NCBI GenBank assembly: GCA_015698285.1
Contig: CP048685.1
Coordinates: forward strand, 2,790,001-2,854,000
From: Candidatus Nitronauta litoralis
GTDB taxonomy: Bacteria > Nitrospinota > Nitrospinia > Nitrospinales > Nitrospinaceae
Reading direction: 5' to 3'
Length of the DNA stretch: 64,000 bases
A model generated the notes under the pieces. It was not told the origin of the DNA. It did not search any database and saw nothing but the letters and a program-made list of their open reading frames with translations. Both the position numbers and the translations under genes were made by a program. Positions 56,522 through 64,000 of this stretch are shown one piece after another. Every line of letters begins with the position of its first letter. Positions within the stretch are counted from its first letter, which is position 1.

Positions 56522-57283
56522 ATGGCGCAAAAATCGGGTGCAACTCAGGAGATCGAAATCTCGAAAGGTAATACTGACGAGATTGTTCGTGAGTATGCGC
56601 CAATGATTAAATATGTTGCGAACCGGATCGCATTGCGTCTACCCCCGCATATTGAAGTGGATGACCTTATCAGTGTTGGTGTGCTGGGGCTGATTGATGC
56701 TATTGAAAAATACGATCCCAGCCGTGGCGCGAAATTTAAAACTTATGCTGAGTTTCGTGTTCGAGGGTCGATTCTCGATGAGTTAAGATCTCTCGACTGG
56801 GTCCCTCGTTCTGTCAGGCAAAAAGCATCGGAAGTCGATCAGGCGTCACGGAGATTGCAGGGGCAACTGGGGCGTCCGCCGGAAGACGAAGAGCTTGCTG
56901 AAGAGCTGGGTGTAAGTCTGGATGATTTTTTTACCACGCTCAACGATACACGCAGTATGCCAATGCTAAGCCTCGACGATCTGGGAATTGCGAAAGACTC
57001 CGGGGAGCAGCAGAGCCTTCTGGATTGTCTGGCGGGAAAAAGCGATGCTGATCCCCACATGCAGCTTCGTCTTACTGAGCTTAAGCAAATCATTGCCAAA
57101 GCTATCGATACACTCCCCGAAAAAGAGCGCCTCATGATTTCGCTTTATTATTATGAGGAACTGACTATGAAAGAAATCGGGGAAGTTTTGAGCATAACAG
57201 AATCCCGCGTGTCGCAGATCCACTCCAAGGCGGTATTCCGCCTGCGCACCAAATTGCGCGTCCTCATTGCAGAAGAAGGCTGA
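56522..57283 (+). CDS. fliA: flagellar sigma factor FliA (sigma-28)
   Basis: A 253-residue sigma-70-family factor for late flagellar genes. Region 2 is visible as YAPMIKYVANRIALRLPPHI, DDLISVGVLGLIDAIEKYDP and FKTYAEFRVRGSILDELRSLDWVPRS. Region 3 follows, then region 4 with the helix-turn-helix LTMKEIGEVLSITESRVSQIHSKA. It closes the fliL-to-fliA operon. The gene for its anti-sigma factor FlgM is not in the window. Confidence 0.94.
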   Translation: MAQKSGATQEIEISKGNTDEIVREYAPMIKYVANRIALRLPPHIEVDDLISVGVLGLIDAIEKYDPSRGAKFKTYAEFRVRGSILDELRSLDWVPRSVRQKASEVDQASRRLQGQLGRPPEDEELAEELGVSLDDFFTTLNDTRSMPMLSLDDLGIAKDSGEQQSLLDCLAGKSDADPHMQLRLTELKQIIAKAIDTLPEKERLMISLYYYEELTMKEIGEVLSITESRVSQIHSKAVFRLRTKLRVLIAEEG

Positions 57284-57349
57284 GCGCATTTAGTCTTCGT
57301 TATCCCAACCTAAAAAGAATCTCCGGTATTTCCGAATAACCATCTCAGG

Positions 57350-58270
57350 TCAATAAACCGACCCCCTGGGTTCACCCTCCGGACGTGATTTCCATCTTCG
57401 ATGAATCCACATCCATGGCTCTGGCTGTTGCCGAATAACCCACTCCAGATGCTGCAGGCAGCTTTGGGTCCAGGCCACCACATCGTTGTCCTTGTCACCT
57501 GTTTTCTTTAACCGCAACTCCGGACCGTATACGATTCGGTATTTACCTTTGCCTGTAGGAAAGCAAAACATGGGGAGGATTGGAGTTCCATGTTTATAGC
57601 TCAGCAGAGGTAAGGCGCGAGCTGTAGAGGCGGGTTTGCTGAAGAAATCAACAAAAGTGCCCCAGTCTCCGGCATTTTGATCCATCATCACCGCAAGGCA
57701 TTCATTGTTTTTCAGGGCTCGAACCAGTTTGATTGGGTTCTCATCGCGATAAAGGATTCGATTCCCTGAAATGGTTCGCAACCGCAATACAAACTTTTCC
57801 AGCCATGGATTATCCAGTTTCCGCGCTATGGATACCAGATTCCCAATTCCTCGAAGACCGTGATAAACGCCCATGATTTCCCAATTTCCATAGTGGGCTG
57901 TTAAAAAGAGGACTCCCTTTCCCCGGTCCACACATTCCTGAACAACGTCGAGCCCTTCCGGCTCTCCTTCTATCAATTGTTTGGTGCGATATTCCGGATC
58001 GTGACTCATCCAAAGGAACTGGATTAATGAGACACAATGCTGGATCAGGCATTGCTTGAATATTTTATTTTTTTCAAAGGGAGTTTTTTCTTTGCCAAAA
58101 GCAATGTCAAGGTTGATGCGTGCTATTTTTTTTCGTTTCCCTGCCAGACGGTAAAGAAGCAGGCCGAGATATTTTCCAAAACTATAGACAGTATCTGCGG
58201 AGAACGGTTTGACCAGAAAACGAGCCAGCAGGAAGACGCCATATTCAAAAAGGTAACGTAACGGTTTCAA
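57350..58270 (-). CDS. lpxL: lipid A biosynthesis acyltransferase (LpxL/HtrB-like)
   Basis: A 306-residue inner-membrane acyltransferase that adds a secondary acyl chain to lipid A, or acts on a related lipid. The catalytic H-X4-E motif is seen as LTAHYGNWE, and NLVSIARKLDNP, LMDQNAG and TPILPMFCFPTGKGKYRIVYGPE are family blocks. An N-terminal hydrophobic segment gives membrane attachment. Which acyltransferase it is, LpxL or LpxM, or a phospholipid acyltransferase, cannot be told. It is convergent with fliA. Confidence 0.85.
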   Translation of the reverse strand: MKPLRYLFEYGVFLLARFLVKPFSADTVYSFGKYLGLLLYRLAGKRKKIARINLDIAFGKEKTPFEKNKIFKQCLIQHCVSLIQFLWMSHDPEYRTKQLIEGEPEGLDVVQECVDRGKGVLFLTAHYGNWEIMGVYHGLRGIGNLVSIARKLDNPWLEKFVLRLRTISGNRILYRDENPIKLVRALKNNECLAVMMDQNAGDWGTFVDFFSKPASTARALPLLSYKHGTPILPMFCFPTGKGKYRIVYGPELRLKKTGDKDNDVVAWTQSCLQHLEWVIRQQPEPWMWIHRRWKSRPEGEPRGSVY

Positions 58271-58337
58271 GAGTTCCTTAATGATGAGATGTGAATCGTG
58301 ATGTGTCGCCTTTGTCTTGATATTCGGGAAAGTTCAA

Positions 58338-58715
58338 TCAACTTTCGGCAATGGCGTGTGCGACCGCATAGATGCGGTCGTGGGAAATTGAAATGTGGAT
58401 GTGTTTAATATTTTTCGAATCCGCCAAATCTTTACTTTTTCCGGTCAGTTTTAATTCAGGTTTGCCACTTTCAAGGCTAAGAACTTCCATGTCTTTCCAT
58501 CGAATGCCTTCGGCCATGCCCGTGCCAAGGGATTTCATTACCGCTTCTTTCGCAGCAAACCGGCCTGCAAAATGAGGGAAAGGGTTTGAGCGTGCCCGGC
58601 AATAAGCTATTTCATCGGCAGTGAAGATGCGTTCTTCAAATTTACCTGAAAAACGACCAATAGAACTTTTGATCCGTTTGATTTCGATGATGTCCAGGCC
58701 GGTTCCAAAAATCAT
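58338..58715 (-). CDS. acpS: holo-acyl-carrier-protein synthase
   Basis: A 125-residue enzyme that attaches phosphopantetheine to ACP. IFGTGLDIIEIKRI carries the conserved Mg-binding Asp, and HFAGRFAAKEAVMKSLGTG the conserved Glu/Lys. Length fits. It lies upstream of the LpxL-like gene on the minus strand with a 67-base gap, so the two may be co-transcribed. Confidence 0.93.
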   Translation of the reverse strand: MIFGTGLDIIEIKRIKSSIGRFSGKFEERIFTADEIAYCRARSNPFPHFAGRFAAKEAVMKSLGTGMAEGIRWKDMEVLSLESGKPELKLTGKSKDLADSKNIKHIHISISHDRIYAVAHAIAES

Positions 58716-58898
58716 GACTAATTAATTAAAGATTCCTGAATAAGGTTATTACTTTTCATTCAACGTAAAGGCAGGAAGCCCTTGAACGATTTGGGAAAAA
58801 ATTACTCTCAACATGACAATAAAACAAATGATGACCTGCAGAAAATATTATAGGACAGTTGGAACGGCTTGATAAGGGTAAATGATACCAAAGTTGGG

Positions 58899-59537
58899 TC
58901 AAGCCACTATGGATTGTATTGAGGCAGGTGAAATGGCTCCCTCTCTGATAATCCGGAGAGGTGAGGCATCAGCATCAACTACTGTTGATGGGGCAGTAGC
59001 CGTGGACGGTCCACCGTCAATAATGAATTCCAGTTGATCGGCCAGGGTTTTTGGAATCTCCTCAACTTTCGAAGGATTGTTGCCTTCAGATAAGTTTGCA
59101 CTTGTAGCGGTGAGGGGGTGGCCAATTTTTTCAAGCAATTTTCGGGTGAGTTTTGAGCCAGGAAGCCTCACCCCAATTTTATATGTGCCTGCTGTTAGGG
59201 CATCGGGAAGGCTGTCACGCGCTGAAAACAAAACAGTGAGAGGGCCGGGCCAGAAGTTTTTAATCAGGTTCCTGGCTTGTTCGCTGATATTTGAGGTGAA
59301 AAGATCCAGTTGGTATTCATCATGGATCAGGACAAGGATGGGGTTCGTTGGAGGACGTCGCTTCAGATGAAAGAGTTTTTCCACTGCCTCGGAATTAAAT
59401 GGATCAGCGCCGAGTCCGTAAAAGGTGTCGGTGGGAAACCCAATAACGCCCCCCTGAGACAAGGATTTTTTTATAGCATCCAGAGAAGGTTGGCAGGCTT
59501 CAAAGCTTTGGTAATCGAGTGCCGGAACGACAGGCAT
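58899..59537 (-). CDS. tsaC: threonylcarbamoyl-AMP synthase (TsaC/Sua5/YrdC)
   Basis: A 212-residue YrdC-domain protein making threonylcarbamoyl-AMP for the t6A modification of ANN-decoding tRNAs. The GGVIGFPTDTFYGLGADPFN, KRRPPTNPILVLI, FWPGPLTVLF, VGVRLPGS-type and PLTATSANLSEG blocks match the family, and the length is that of the short form without a Sua5 C-terminal domain. The downstream stretch to AcpS (183 bases) holds no gene that I can support. Confidence 0.92.
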   Translation of the reverse strand: MPVVPALDYQSFEACQPSLDAIKKSLSQGGVIGFPTDTFYGLGADPFNSEAVEKLFHLKRRPPTNPILVLIHDEYQLDLFTSNISEQARNLIKNFWPGPLTVLFSARDSLPDALTAGTYKIGVRLPGSKLTRKLLEKIGHPLTATSANLSEGNNPSKVEEIPKTLADQLEFIIDGGPSTATAPSTVVDADASPLRIIREGAISPASIQSIVA

Positions 59538-59618
59538 TTATTTATCCTGAAGGTTATTAGTCGAAGGAATGATTGGTGAATTCCTCGAGTTATAACAAGA
59601 ACTTTTGATCAGTTCAAG

Positions 59619-62600
59619 TTAAGCGTTGAGAGCGGAGGCGGTCTCGACAACCACTCGAAACCCGATGAAAGATGTGCGATAGGTAGATAGGAATGCCAGA
59701 CGACGCCAGCGGGCAACCTGTTGAAATTGAGTGAGATGCCCACCACCTCTTGCGAGTTTGTAATCCAGGTCGGGTGATCGGCCTGCCGGGGGAGGGCCAT
59801 CCAGAACCCATTCATAAACATTTCCAAACAGATCCAACGCACCTCCGGTTCTGGTGTGCTCAGGAAAATTATCCACCGCTGTGGTTGAGCCGATCCGGGA
59901 TTCTGCCAGATTGCAGTGTTGTAATCCTTCCTCAAAACCCCAGGGAACATCCTTTTCATTCTCGCCAAAATTACTGGCAAGGTACTCCCACTCAGTTTCG
60001 GTTGGCAGGCGCACGATAAATCCGAGTTGTTCACTTTTCCATTGGCAAAAAGCATGGGCATCATTCCAGGTCACCAGAGTGACAGGATGATTGTACTTAT
60101 CTTTGATGGAGTCTGTTTGACCATCCGGGCTCCACCAGGAAGCATTGTTCATTGTCTCCAGTGTGGGGGTGGAGGAGGAGACCCTGTTAGGATTGCCATT
60201 GTCTGGGAGTCCGGAAAAATAAACAATGCCTCCATGCCCCGTTTCGGCTTCTGTCTGGTACCCGGTATTAAGAACAAAACGCATAAATTCAACATTGGTG
60301 ATCGGGTAGCGGCTCACCTGCAATTGATGTTCGATGCGTGTTCTTTTTTCAGGGAGTGCATCCCTTTTATTACCTGCGCCCATCAAAAATTCACCGGGTT
60401 CGATGGATACCCACTGATTCCAGCGTATACACCATTCATCCAGAAATCGGGGTTGAACTTCGGGGGTTCTATCGCCGCGCATCCTGGAAAGTCGGTGAAG
60501 CAGGTGATCCCATTCATCAAGAGCCCGATCTTCGGAAAATCCTTCGTCATTTGAAATTGTGGGCTCAGCAGCTTGAGCAGATTCGAGTTGAATACCCCCA
60601 AGAGCCTGTTCTCGAAGATAGGTGTCGGATAATTCTTCCAGTGCCTGCCCAATTTCCTGCAATCGCATATGGTGACGATTCATGTTTTCGAGAAAAGTTT
60701 TCAAGTTTGTGCGCTCACTTTTATGCAGATCCTCCCGGGATTCTCGAAGTTGAAGGTTTTGATCGTGATAATGCTCTACCTGGGTTTTTAAGTTTTCTTC
60801 AAGAGTTTCTATAAGTTTCTGGTGTTGCCTGATTCTTTGTTTCAGCGTTTGTCCCATTGAAGCCTGGGTGGACTGGGCGGATTCAGCCTCTTCTTCAAGA
60901 TGATTTTTAATCCTGGTTGCATCTGTTTTGATACTTTCCATCTGTTTTTGAAAGTTTTCAAAATCGTCTTTTTGCAGAGTCATCCTATGCTCAAAGGTGG
61001 TTTTCATTTCAGCCAAAAATTCGCGAGCTTCCGTCTGTAACGTATCCTGCTCCAGTTTGGAAGAAAGTAAATTTTCCAGTTCGGTCTGAATCATTTCCTC
61101 CTGCTTTACCCATTCATTTCGTGCATGGCGATTGGCCTCCTGGTATTCCTTGAATAACTCCTGAAGGTCCAGTTCTCTTTGCCGGAGACTGGCTTCTCTT
61201 TCACTGAGCCGTTCTTCTTTTTCTATTTGATTCACCTCAAGGGATAGGCGGAGATCTTCGTAATCTTCATGAAGCCGGGCCAGTTCCTGTGTTTCCCTCT
61301 CGATCACGCCTTCCTCTCTCAAGTTCAATTGCTTAATGCTTCCCTGTAGGGTTTCCCTTTCTTTTTGAACTTGAGCAAACAACTCCTTTCGTTCCTTATC
61401 AAGTCCTAATTGCCGGTACTCCAGAAGTTCTTCCTCTTGCCTTTTTTTGACCTCAAAATTTTTGACCATGCTGTTCAGGCTTCGAAGCAATTTTTCCTGT
61501 TCCTGAACAAGGCTTTCAAACTCTGCCCTTGTGTAAAGGGTTCCTTCGTCAGAGATGGCGGAATCCAGCCATTTCGTTTTCTCTTTGTTCAATAAAGTCG
61601 AAAGCCTTGTTATGTGATCCAGCCCTTTCTTAAGGGCTCCTTCTTTTTGTTCGAGTTCTTTTTGGCGTTTTTTCAGGAATTCTTCTGTGCGACTTTGAAT
61701 TTCCCCACTAAGAGCCTGTTTTTTGATCATGATTTGCTGGCGTTCTTCCTCCAGTTTTATACTCCTTTCGGCTCCTTCATTGGCTTGAAGCTGAAAGTGG
61801 AGCAACTGACGCTTGAAATCCTGTTGCAACTCCTGAAGGTTCTTCCTGAAGTCCTGTTCCTGCTGCTTGCGTCGCACAGACTCTGACTGATTGATTTCAA
61901 TTAACCTCTGGTCCCAGGCTTGAATCCGTTCAAGGTGAGCTTCAGCTGTTTTTTTAAGGTAAAGTTCTCTTTGGCGAACTCTTTTACGCTCCCTTTTTTT
62001 TAGTTGAATAAATTCGATTTCCTGTTTCTTTAGTTTTTTAATCAGGAAAGCAAACTCCTTCTGATTAGTCTCCAGAGTGCTGAATTGTGCTTCGAGCACT
62101 TGATCTAACTGTGTCCTTTCATCAATATCTTCTTTAAGTTTATTTTCCTGGTTGCTCTGGCTGGCCATTTGTTGGTTTTGCAATTGGGCCAATTCCTTTT
62201 TCAGGCGATAAATTTCTTCTTCGTATTTGGATTGCTGGAGATCAAAAGAGTTCTTTAAATCTTCCAGTTGTTCTTTATGAGATTTTCGAAAAGTGAATGC
62301 ATTGGTTTCAATTTCGGATTGTTGTGCAATTAGAGAATCTTCTTTTTCTTTTAATGCCTCCAGGCGTTTTTCCTCTTCTTGACTTTGCTCGTTCAACAAT
62401 TGAACTTTGGTCTGGATTTCTTCATGCAATGTTTCCGGCAGGCGGAAAGCGAGTTCGGACGGTTTAAACTTGTGCCTCTTTAACTGGATGAAAGAAAACC
62501 CATCCCCCACCAGAATTCCAGCCGGGTTTGAGTTTTTATCAAACATTTCCAGAAGATTTTTATTGAGTACTTCCCGAGTGGCTTCAATTTTAACAGCCAT

Positions 62601-62804
62601 TGAAGCAACAGGCTGGGAGAGTTGTTCTTTATAAAATTCTTTGATGATTTTTTGGGTGGAAAATCCCTGGGGTGATTTCAGGTCCTGAGTTGTGGGAGTA
62701 AGATGTCTTAAAACCTTAAGCAGGCGGTGACCTTCAGGATCATGTAATGGATATCGATCGACCAGGTGGTCAATGGTCTGAAGGCTGAACAGTGAATTAG
62801 ACAT
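59619..62804 (-). CDS. large coiled-coil protein with C-terminal SUMF1/formylglycine-generating-enzyme-like domain
   Basis: A 1061-residue protein with three parts. An N-terminal domain of about 130 residues that I do not recognise ends near FSFIQLKRHKFKPSE. A very long charged coiled coil follows (about 135-745), rich in Glu, Lys, Gln and Leu. The C-terminus (about 795-1061) is an SUMF1/FGE-like domain with WNQWVSIEPGEFLMGAG, SRYPITNVEFMRF, PVTLVTWNDAHAFCQW, RLPTETEWEYLA and FGNVYEWV. The region where FGE keeps its catalytic cysteines (RGGGHLTQFQ...RTSFIGFR) has none, so it is unlikely to generate formylglycine. No signal peptide or membrane helix is seen. TTG precedes the chosen ATG by one codon. 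It stands between tsaC and the MFS gene. Confidence 0.8.
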   Translation of the reverse strand: MSNSLFSLQTIDHLVDRYPLHDPEGHRLLKVLRHLTPTTQDLKSPQGFSTQKIIKEFYKEQLSQPVASMAVKIEATREVLNKNLLEMFDKNSNPAGILVGDGFSFIQLKRHKFKPSELAFRLPETLHEEIQTKVQLLNEQSQEEEKRLEALKEKEDSLIAQQSEIETNAFTFRKSHKEQLEDLKNSFDLQQSKYEEEIYRLKKELAQLQNQQMASQSNQENKLKEDIDERTQLDQVLEAQFSTLETNQKEFAFLIKKLKKQEIEFIQLKKRERKRVRQRELYLKKTAEAHLERIQAWDQRLIEINQSESVRRKQQEQDFRKNLQELQQDFKRQLLHFQLQANEGAERSIKLEEERQQIMIKKQALSGEIQSRTEEFLKKRQKELEQKEGALKKGLDHITRLSTLLNKEKTKWLDSAISDEGTLYTRAEFESLVQEQEKLLRSLNSMVKNFEVKKRQEEELLEYRQLGLDKERKELFAQVQKERETLQGSIKQLNLREEGVIERETQELARLHEDYEDLRLSLEVNQIEKEERLSEREASLRQRELDLQELFKEYQEANRHARNEWVKQEEMIQTELENLLSSKLEQDTLQTEAREFLAEMKTTFEHRMTLQKDDFENFQKQMESIKTDATRIKNHLEEEAESAQSTQASMGQTLKQRIRQHQKLIETLEENLKTQVEHYHDQNLQLRESREDLHKSERTNLKTFLENMNRHHMRLQEIGQALEELSDTYLREQALGGIQLESAQAAEPTISNDEGFSEDRALDEWDHLLHRLSRMRGDRTPEVQPRFLDEWCIRWNQWVSIEPGEFLMGAGNKRDALPEKRTRIEHQLQVSRYPITNVEFMRFVLNTGYQTEAETGHGGIVYFSGLPDNGNPNRVSSSTPTLETMNNASWWSPDGQTDSIKDKYNHPVTLVTWNDAHAFCQWKSEQLGFIVRLPTETEWEYLASNFGENEKDVPWGFEEGLQHCNLAESRIGSTTAVDNFPEHTRTGGALDLFGNVYEWVLDGPPPAGRSPDLDYKLARGGGHLTQFQQVARWRRLAFLSTYRTSFIGFRVVVETASALNA

Positions 62805-62903
62805 CAAATCGGTCTCTGGTTTTAAAGAAGAACCTGAAGTTAATGTGCCGATGCTGATTGAGGAAAATTTAGATCTATTTTATCATAACGGCTTAAAATT
62901 AAA

Positions 62904-64000
62904 TCAGTTAAGAGGTTTGTTGGACCTTCCGTGTTTGATCTCAGGAATCAACATAATTGTAGCCAAAACCATCATTCCGCATGAAAGCAAGCCAATATTT
63001 ACAGGGCCAATCTGATGGACCGCCCAAAATCCGATCATAGGCCCAAAGGTGCCCCGAATCCCGGTCAGGCTTACATGGACCGACATGTACGCCGCGACTT
63101 TTCCAGGAGGAGCAAACTTGGTGACCCAAAGTGCCCAGGCCACGCTTCCCCCTCCAAATGCTATTCCAATCAAGGCGGAACCCAAAGCAATGATGCCAGT
63201 ATCTTTTGTGAAAAAGAACAAGGCAATGCCACAGCCGAATGTCAGATTCAACATCATGCGTAGCAAAATGAAATTGACCCGGTCGAACATGCGGGCGAGA
63301 AATGGGATCGACAGCGCCCGCATTCCGTCAGGAATGATTGTTATGAGCAGGGTCACCAACAGGGCGGACCCCTCTATGCCATACTCCGGGTTTGTGACAT
63401 AGTCCACTCTCAGAGGAAGGACCCAGAGGTTGGCAAACCCCATGATGAACCAGGTGAGGAGGACATACCCAAATAACCGGTCTTCAAAAATATATTTAAA
63501 ATTTCCCAGAGGATTAGAAGAAGCTTGCGATTCGATGGGTTTCGAGGGCATGGAGTAAATGGCCCAGGCTTTACCAAGTCCTGCGATTCCCAGAATGCCC
63601 ATGACCCATCGAAAAGTTTCAATATCCTGGTCCATAAACCTGGAAGCAAGAAATCCAAAGATTACACTGAACCCAACCGTCATGACCATTGGCAGGGAAA
63701 AGTAAGCGCCTCGCTTGTCGTCCGGATAATTATCGTTATAGATCGAAGTGATAAACGGAGTGAGAAGGTGCAGGCAGATAAAACCCAATGCTGTCCAGGT
63801 TGTAAAAGAAGCGAGAGAATTGGAAAAAGATGACAGGAACAGAAACATCCCGCACAGAGCTGCAGGGATGGCTCCACAAAGGGATTTTCTCCAACCCGTG
63901 CGAGCCAGGTAATGCAACCCGAAAACTGACAGGAACATTCCGAGAAAGGGGGCTGCTCCGATAATTGCTTTGATATTATCGCTCGCCTGGAAATAACGTA
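62904..64000 (-). CDS. MFS transporter (5' end cut by window)
   Basis: A major-facilitator protein running off the right edge. The open frame continues upstream of the ATG at 63938 to base 64000 without a stop (IKAIIGAAPFLGMF is coded there), so the start lies outside. About ten hydrophobic segments are visible. GLHYLARTGWRKSLCG is the conserved loop between helices 2 and 3, and the second half contains ALWVTKFAPPGKVAAYMSVH and IRGTFGPMIGFW. The substrate is unknown. It precedes the coiled-coil gene on the same strand with a gap of about 100 bases. Confidence 0.85.
   Translation of the reverse strand, partial: RYFQASDNIKAIIGAAPFLGMFLSVFGLHYLARTGWRKSLCGAIPAALCGMFLFLSSFSNSLASFTTWTALGFICLHLLTPFITSIYNDNYPDDKRGAYFSLPMVMTVGFSVIFGFLASRFMDQDIETFRWVMGILGIAGLGKAWAIYSMPSKPIESQASSNPLGNFKYIFEDRLFGYVLLTWFIMGFANLWVLPLRVDYVTNPEYGIEGSALLVTLLITIIPDGMRALSIPFLARMFDRVNFILLRMMLNLTFGCGIALFFFTKDTGIIALGSALIGIAFGGGSVAWALWVTKFAPPGKVAAYMSVHVSLTGIRGTFGPMIGFWAVHQIGPVNIGLLSCGMMVLATIMLIPEIKHGRSNKPLN

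Noticed and set aside
62808-62903. TAAA...GCCGAT pattern resembling a FliA (sigma-28) promoter near 62.85 kb
   Set aside because: The spacing is about 20 rather than 15 bases, and it points toward no gene on that strand.

Overview
The window reads as one contiguous stretch of chromosome from a Gram-negative, motile, chemolithotrophic-looking bacterium. My best guess is the Nitrospinota (Nitrospina-type marine nitrite oxidisers). That is an inference from gene content: a cytochrome bd-like membrane protein followed by three membrane-bound c-type cytochromes, one with a C-terminal region like the heme-binding gamma subunits of DMSO-reductase-family enzymes; a succinate dehydrogenase/fumarate reductase with a CCG-domain third subunit; LPS genes (heptosyltransferase, LpxL-type acyltransferase); and an outer-membrane porin. 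Base composition is near-balanced throughout. I see no rRNA, tRNA, CRISPR array, insertion sequence, phage gene or integration scar. Both window edges cut genes: an oxoprolinase-type protein at the left and an MFS transporter at the right.

Layout. 1-4.4 kb: end of a hydantoinase B/5-oxoprolinase gene, a C-terminal remnant of a carboxymuconolactone-decarboxylase-like protein, a tandem pair of secreted paralogs and a secreted Cys-rich protein. 4.4-12 kb: zinc alcohol dehydrogenase, YkgJ-type cysteine-cluster protein, DUF1844 protein, TatT plus DctP-type TRAP proteins, an OleC-like acyl-AMP ligase, a DnaA/Hda-like ATPase, a lipoprotein and a DUF2065 protein. 12-19 kb: two consecutive HtrA/DegP proteases, LigA and a DEAD-box helicase. 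19-23 kb: three-gene succinate dehydrogenase operon. 23-28 kb: a collagen-like surface protein with its own promoter and terminator, a DASS-family transporter and a DUF3800 protein. 28-33.6 kb: GcvPB, Trm112-like protein, heptosyltransferase, PAP2 phosphatase, a DUF2064 protein and HisD. 33.9-40.1 kb: the four-gene respiratory module. 40.3-45 kb: RpoZ, threonine aldolase, a small membrane protein, a porin and an ammonium transporter, all on the minus strand. 45.4-57.3 kb: flagellar export, switch and regulation operon fliLMNOPQR-flhBAFG-orf-fliA, behind a candidate sigma-54 promoter. 57.3-64 kb: LpxL-like acyltransferase, AcpS, TsaC, a 1061-residue coiled-coil/SUMF1 protein and the MFS transporter.

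How the parts may fit. The respiratory module, the type-E-like succinate dehydrogenase and GcvPB are central energy and carbon metabolism. The flagellar block includes FlhF and FlhG, which place and count flagella, and FliA, which switches on late genes. The LPS, PAP2, AcpS, porin and HtrA genes are envelope biogenesis and quality control. The parts least explained by known families are the bd-like/cytochrome c module, the coiled-coil/SUMF1 fusion, the Asp-rich collagen-like protein, and the small secreted proteins at the left end.
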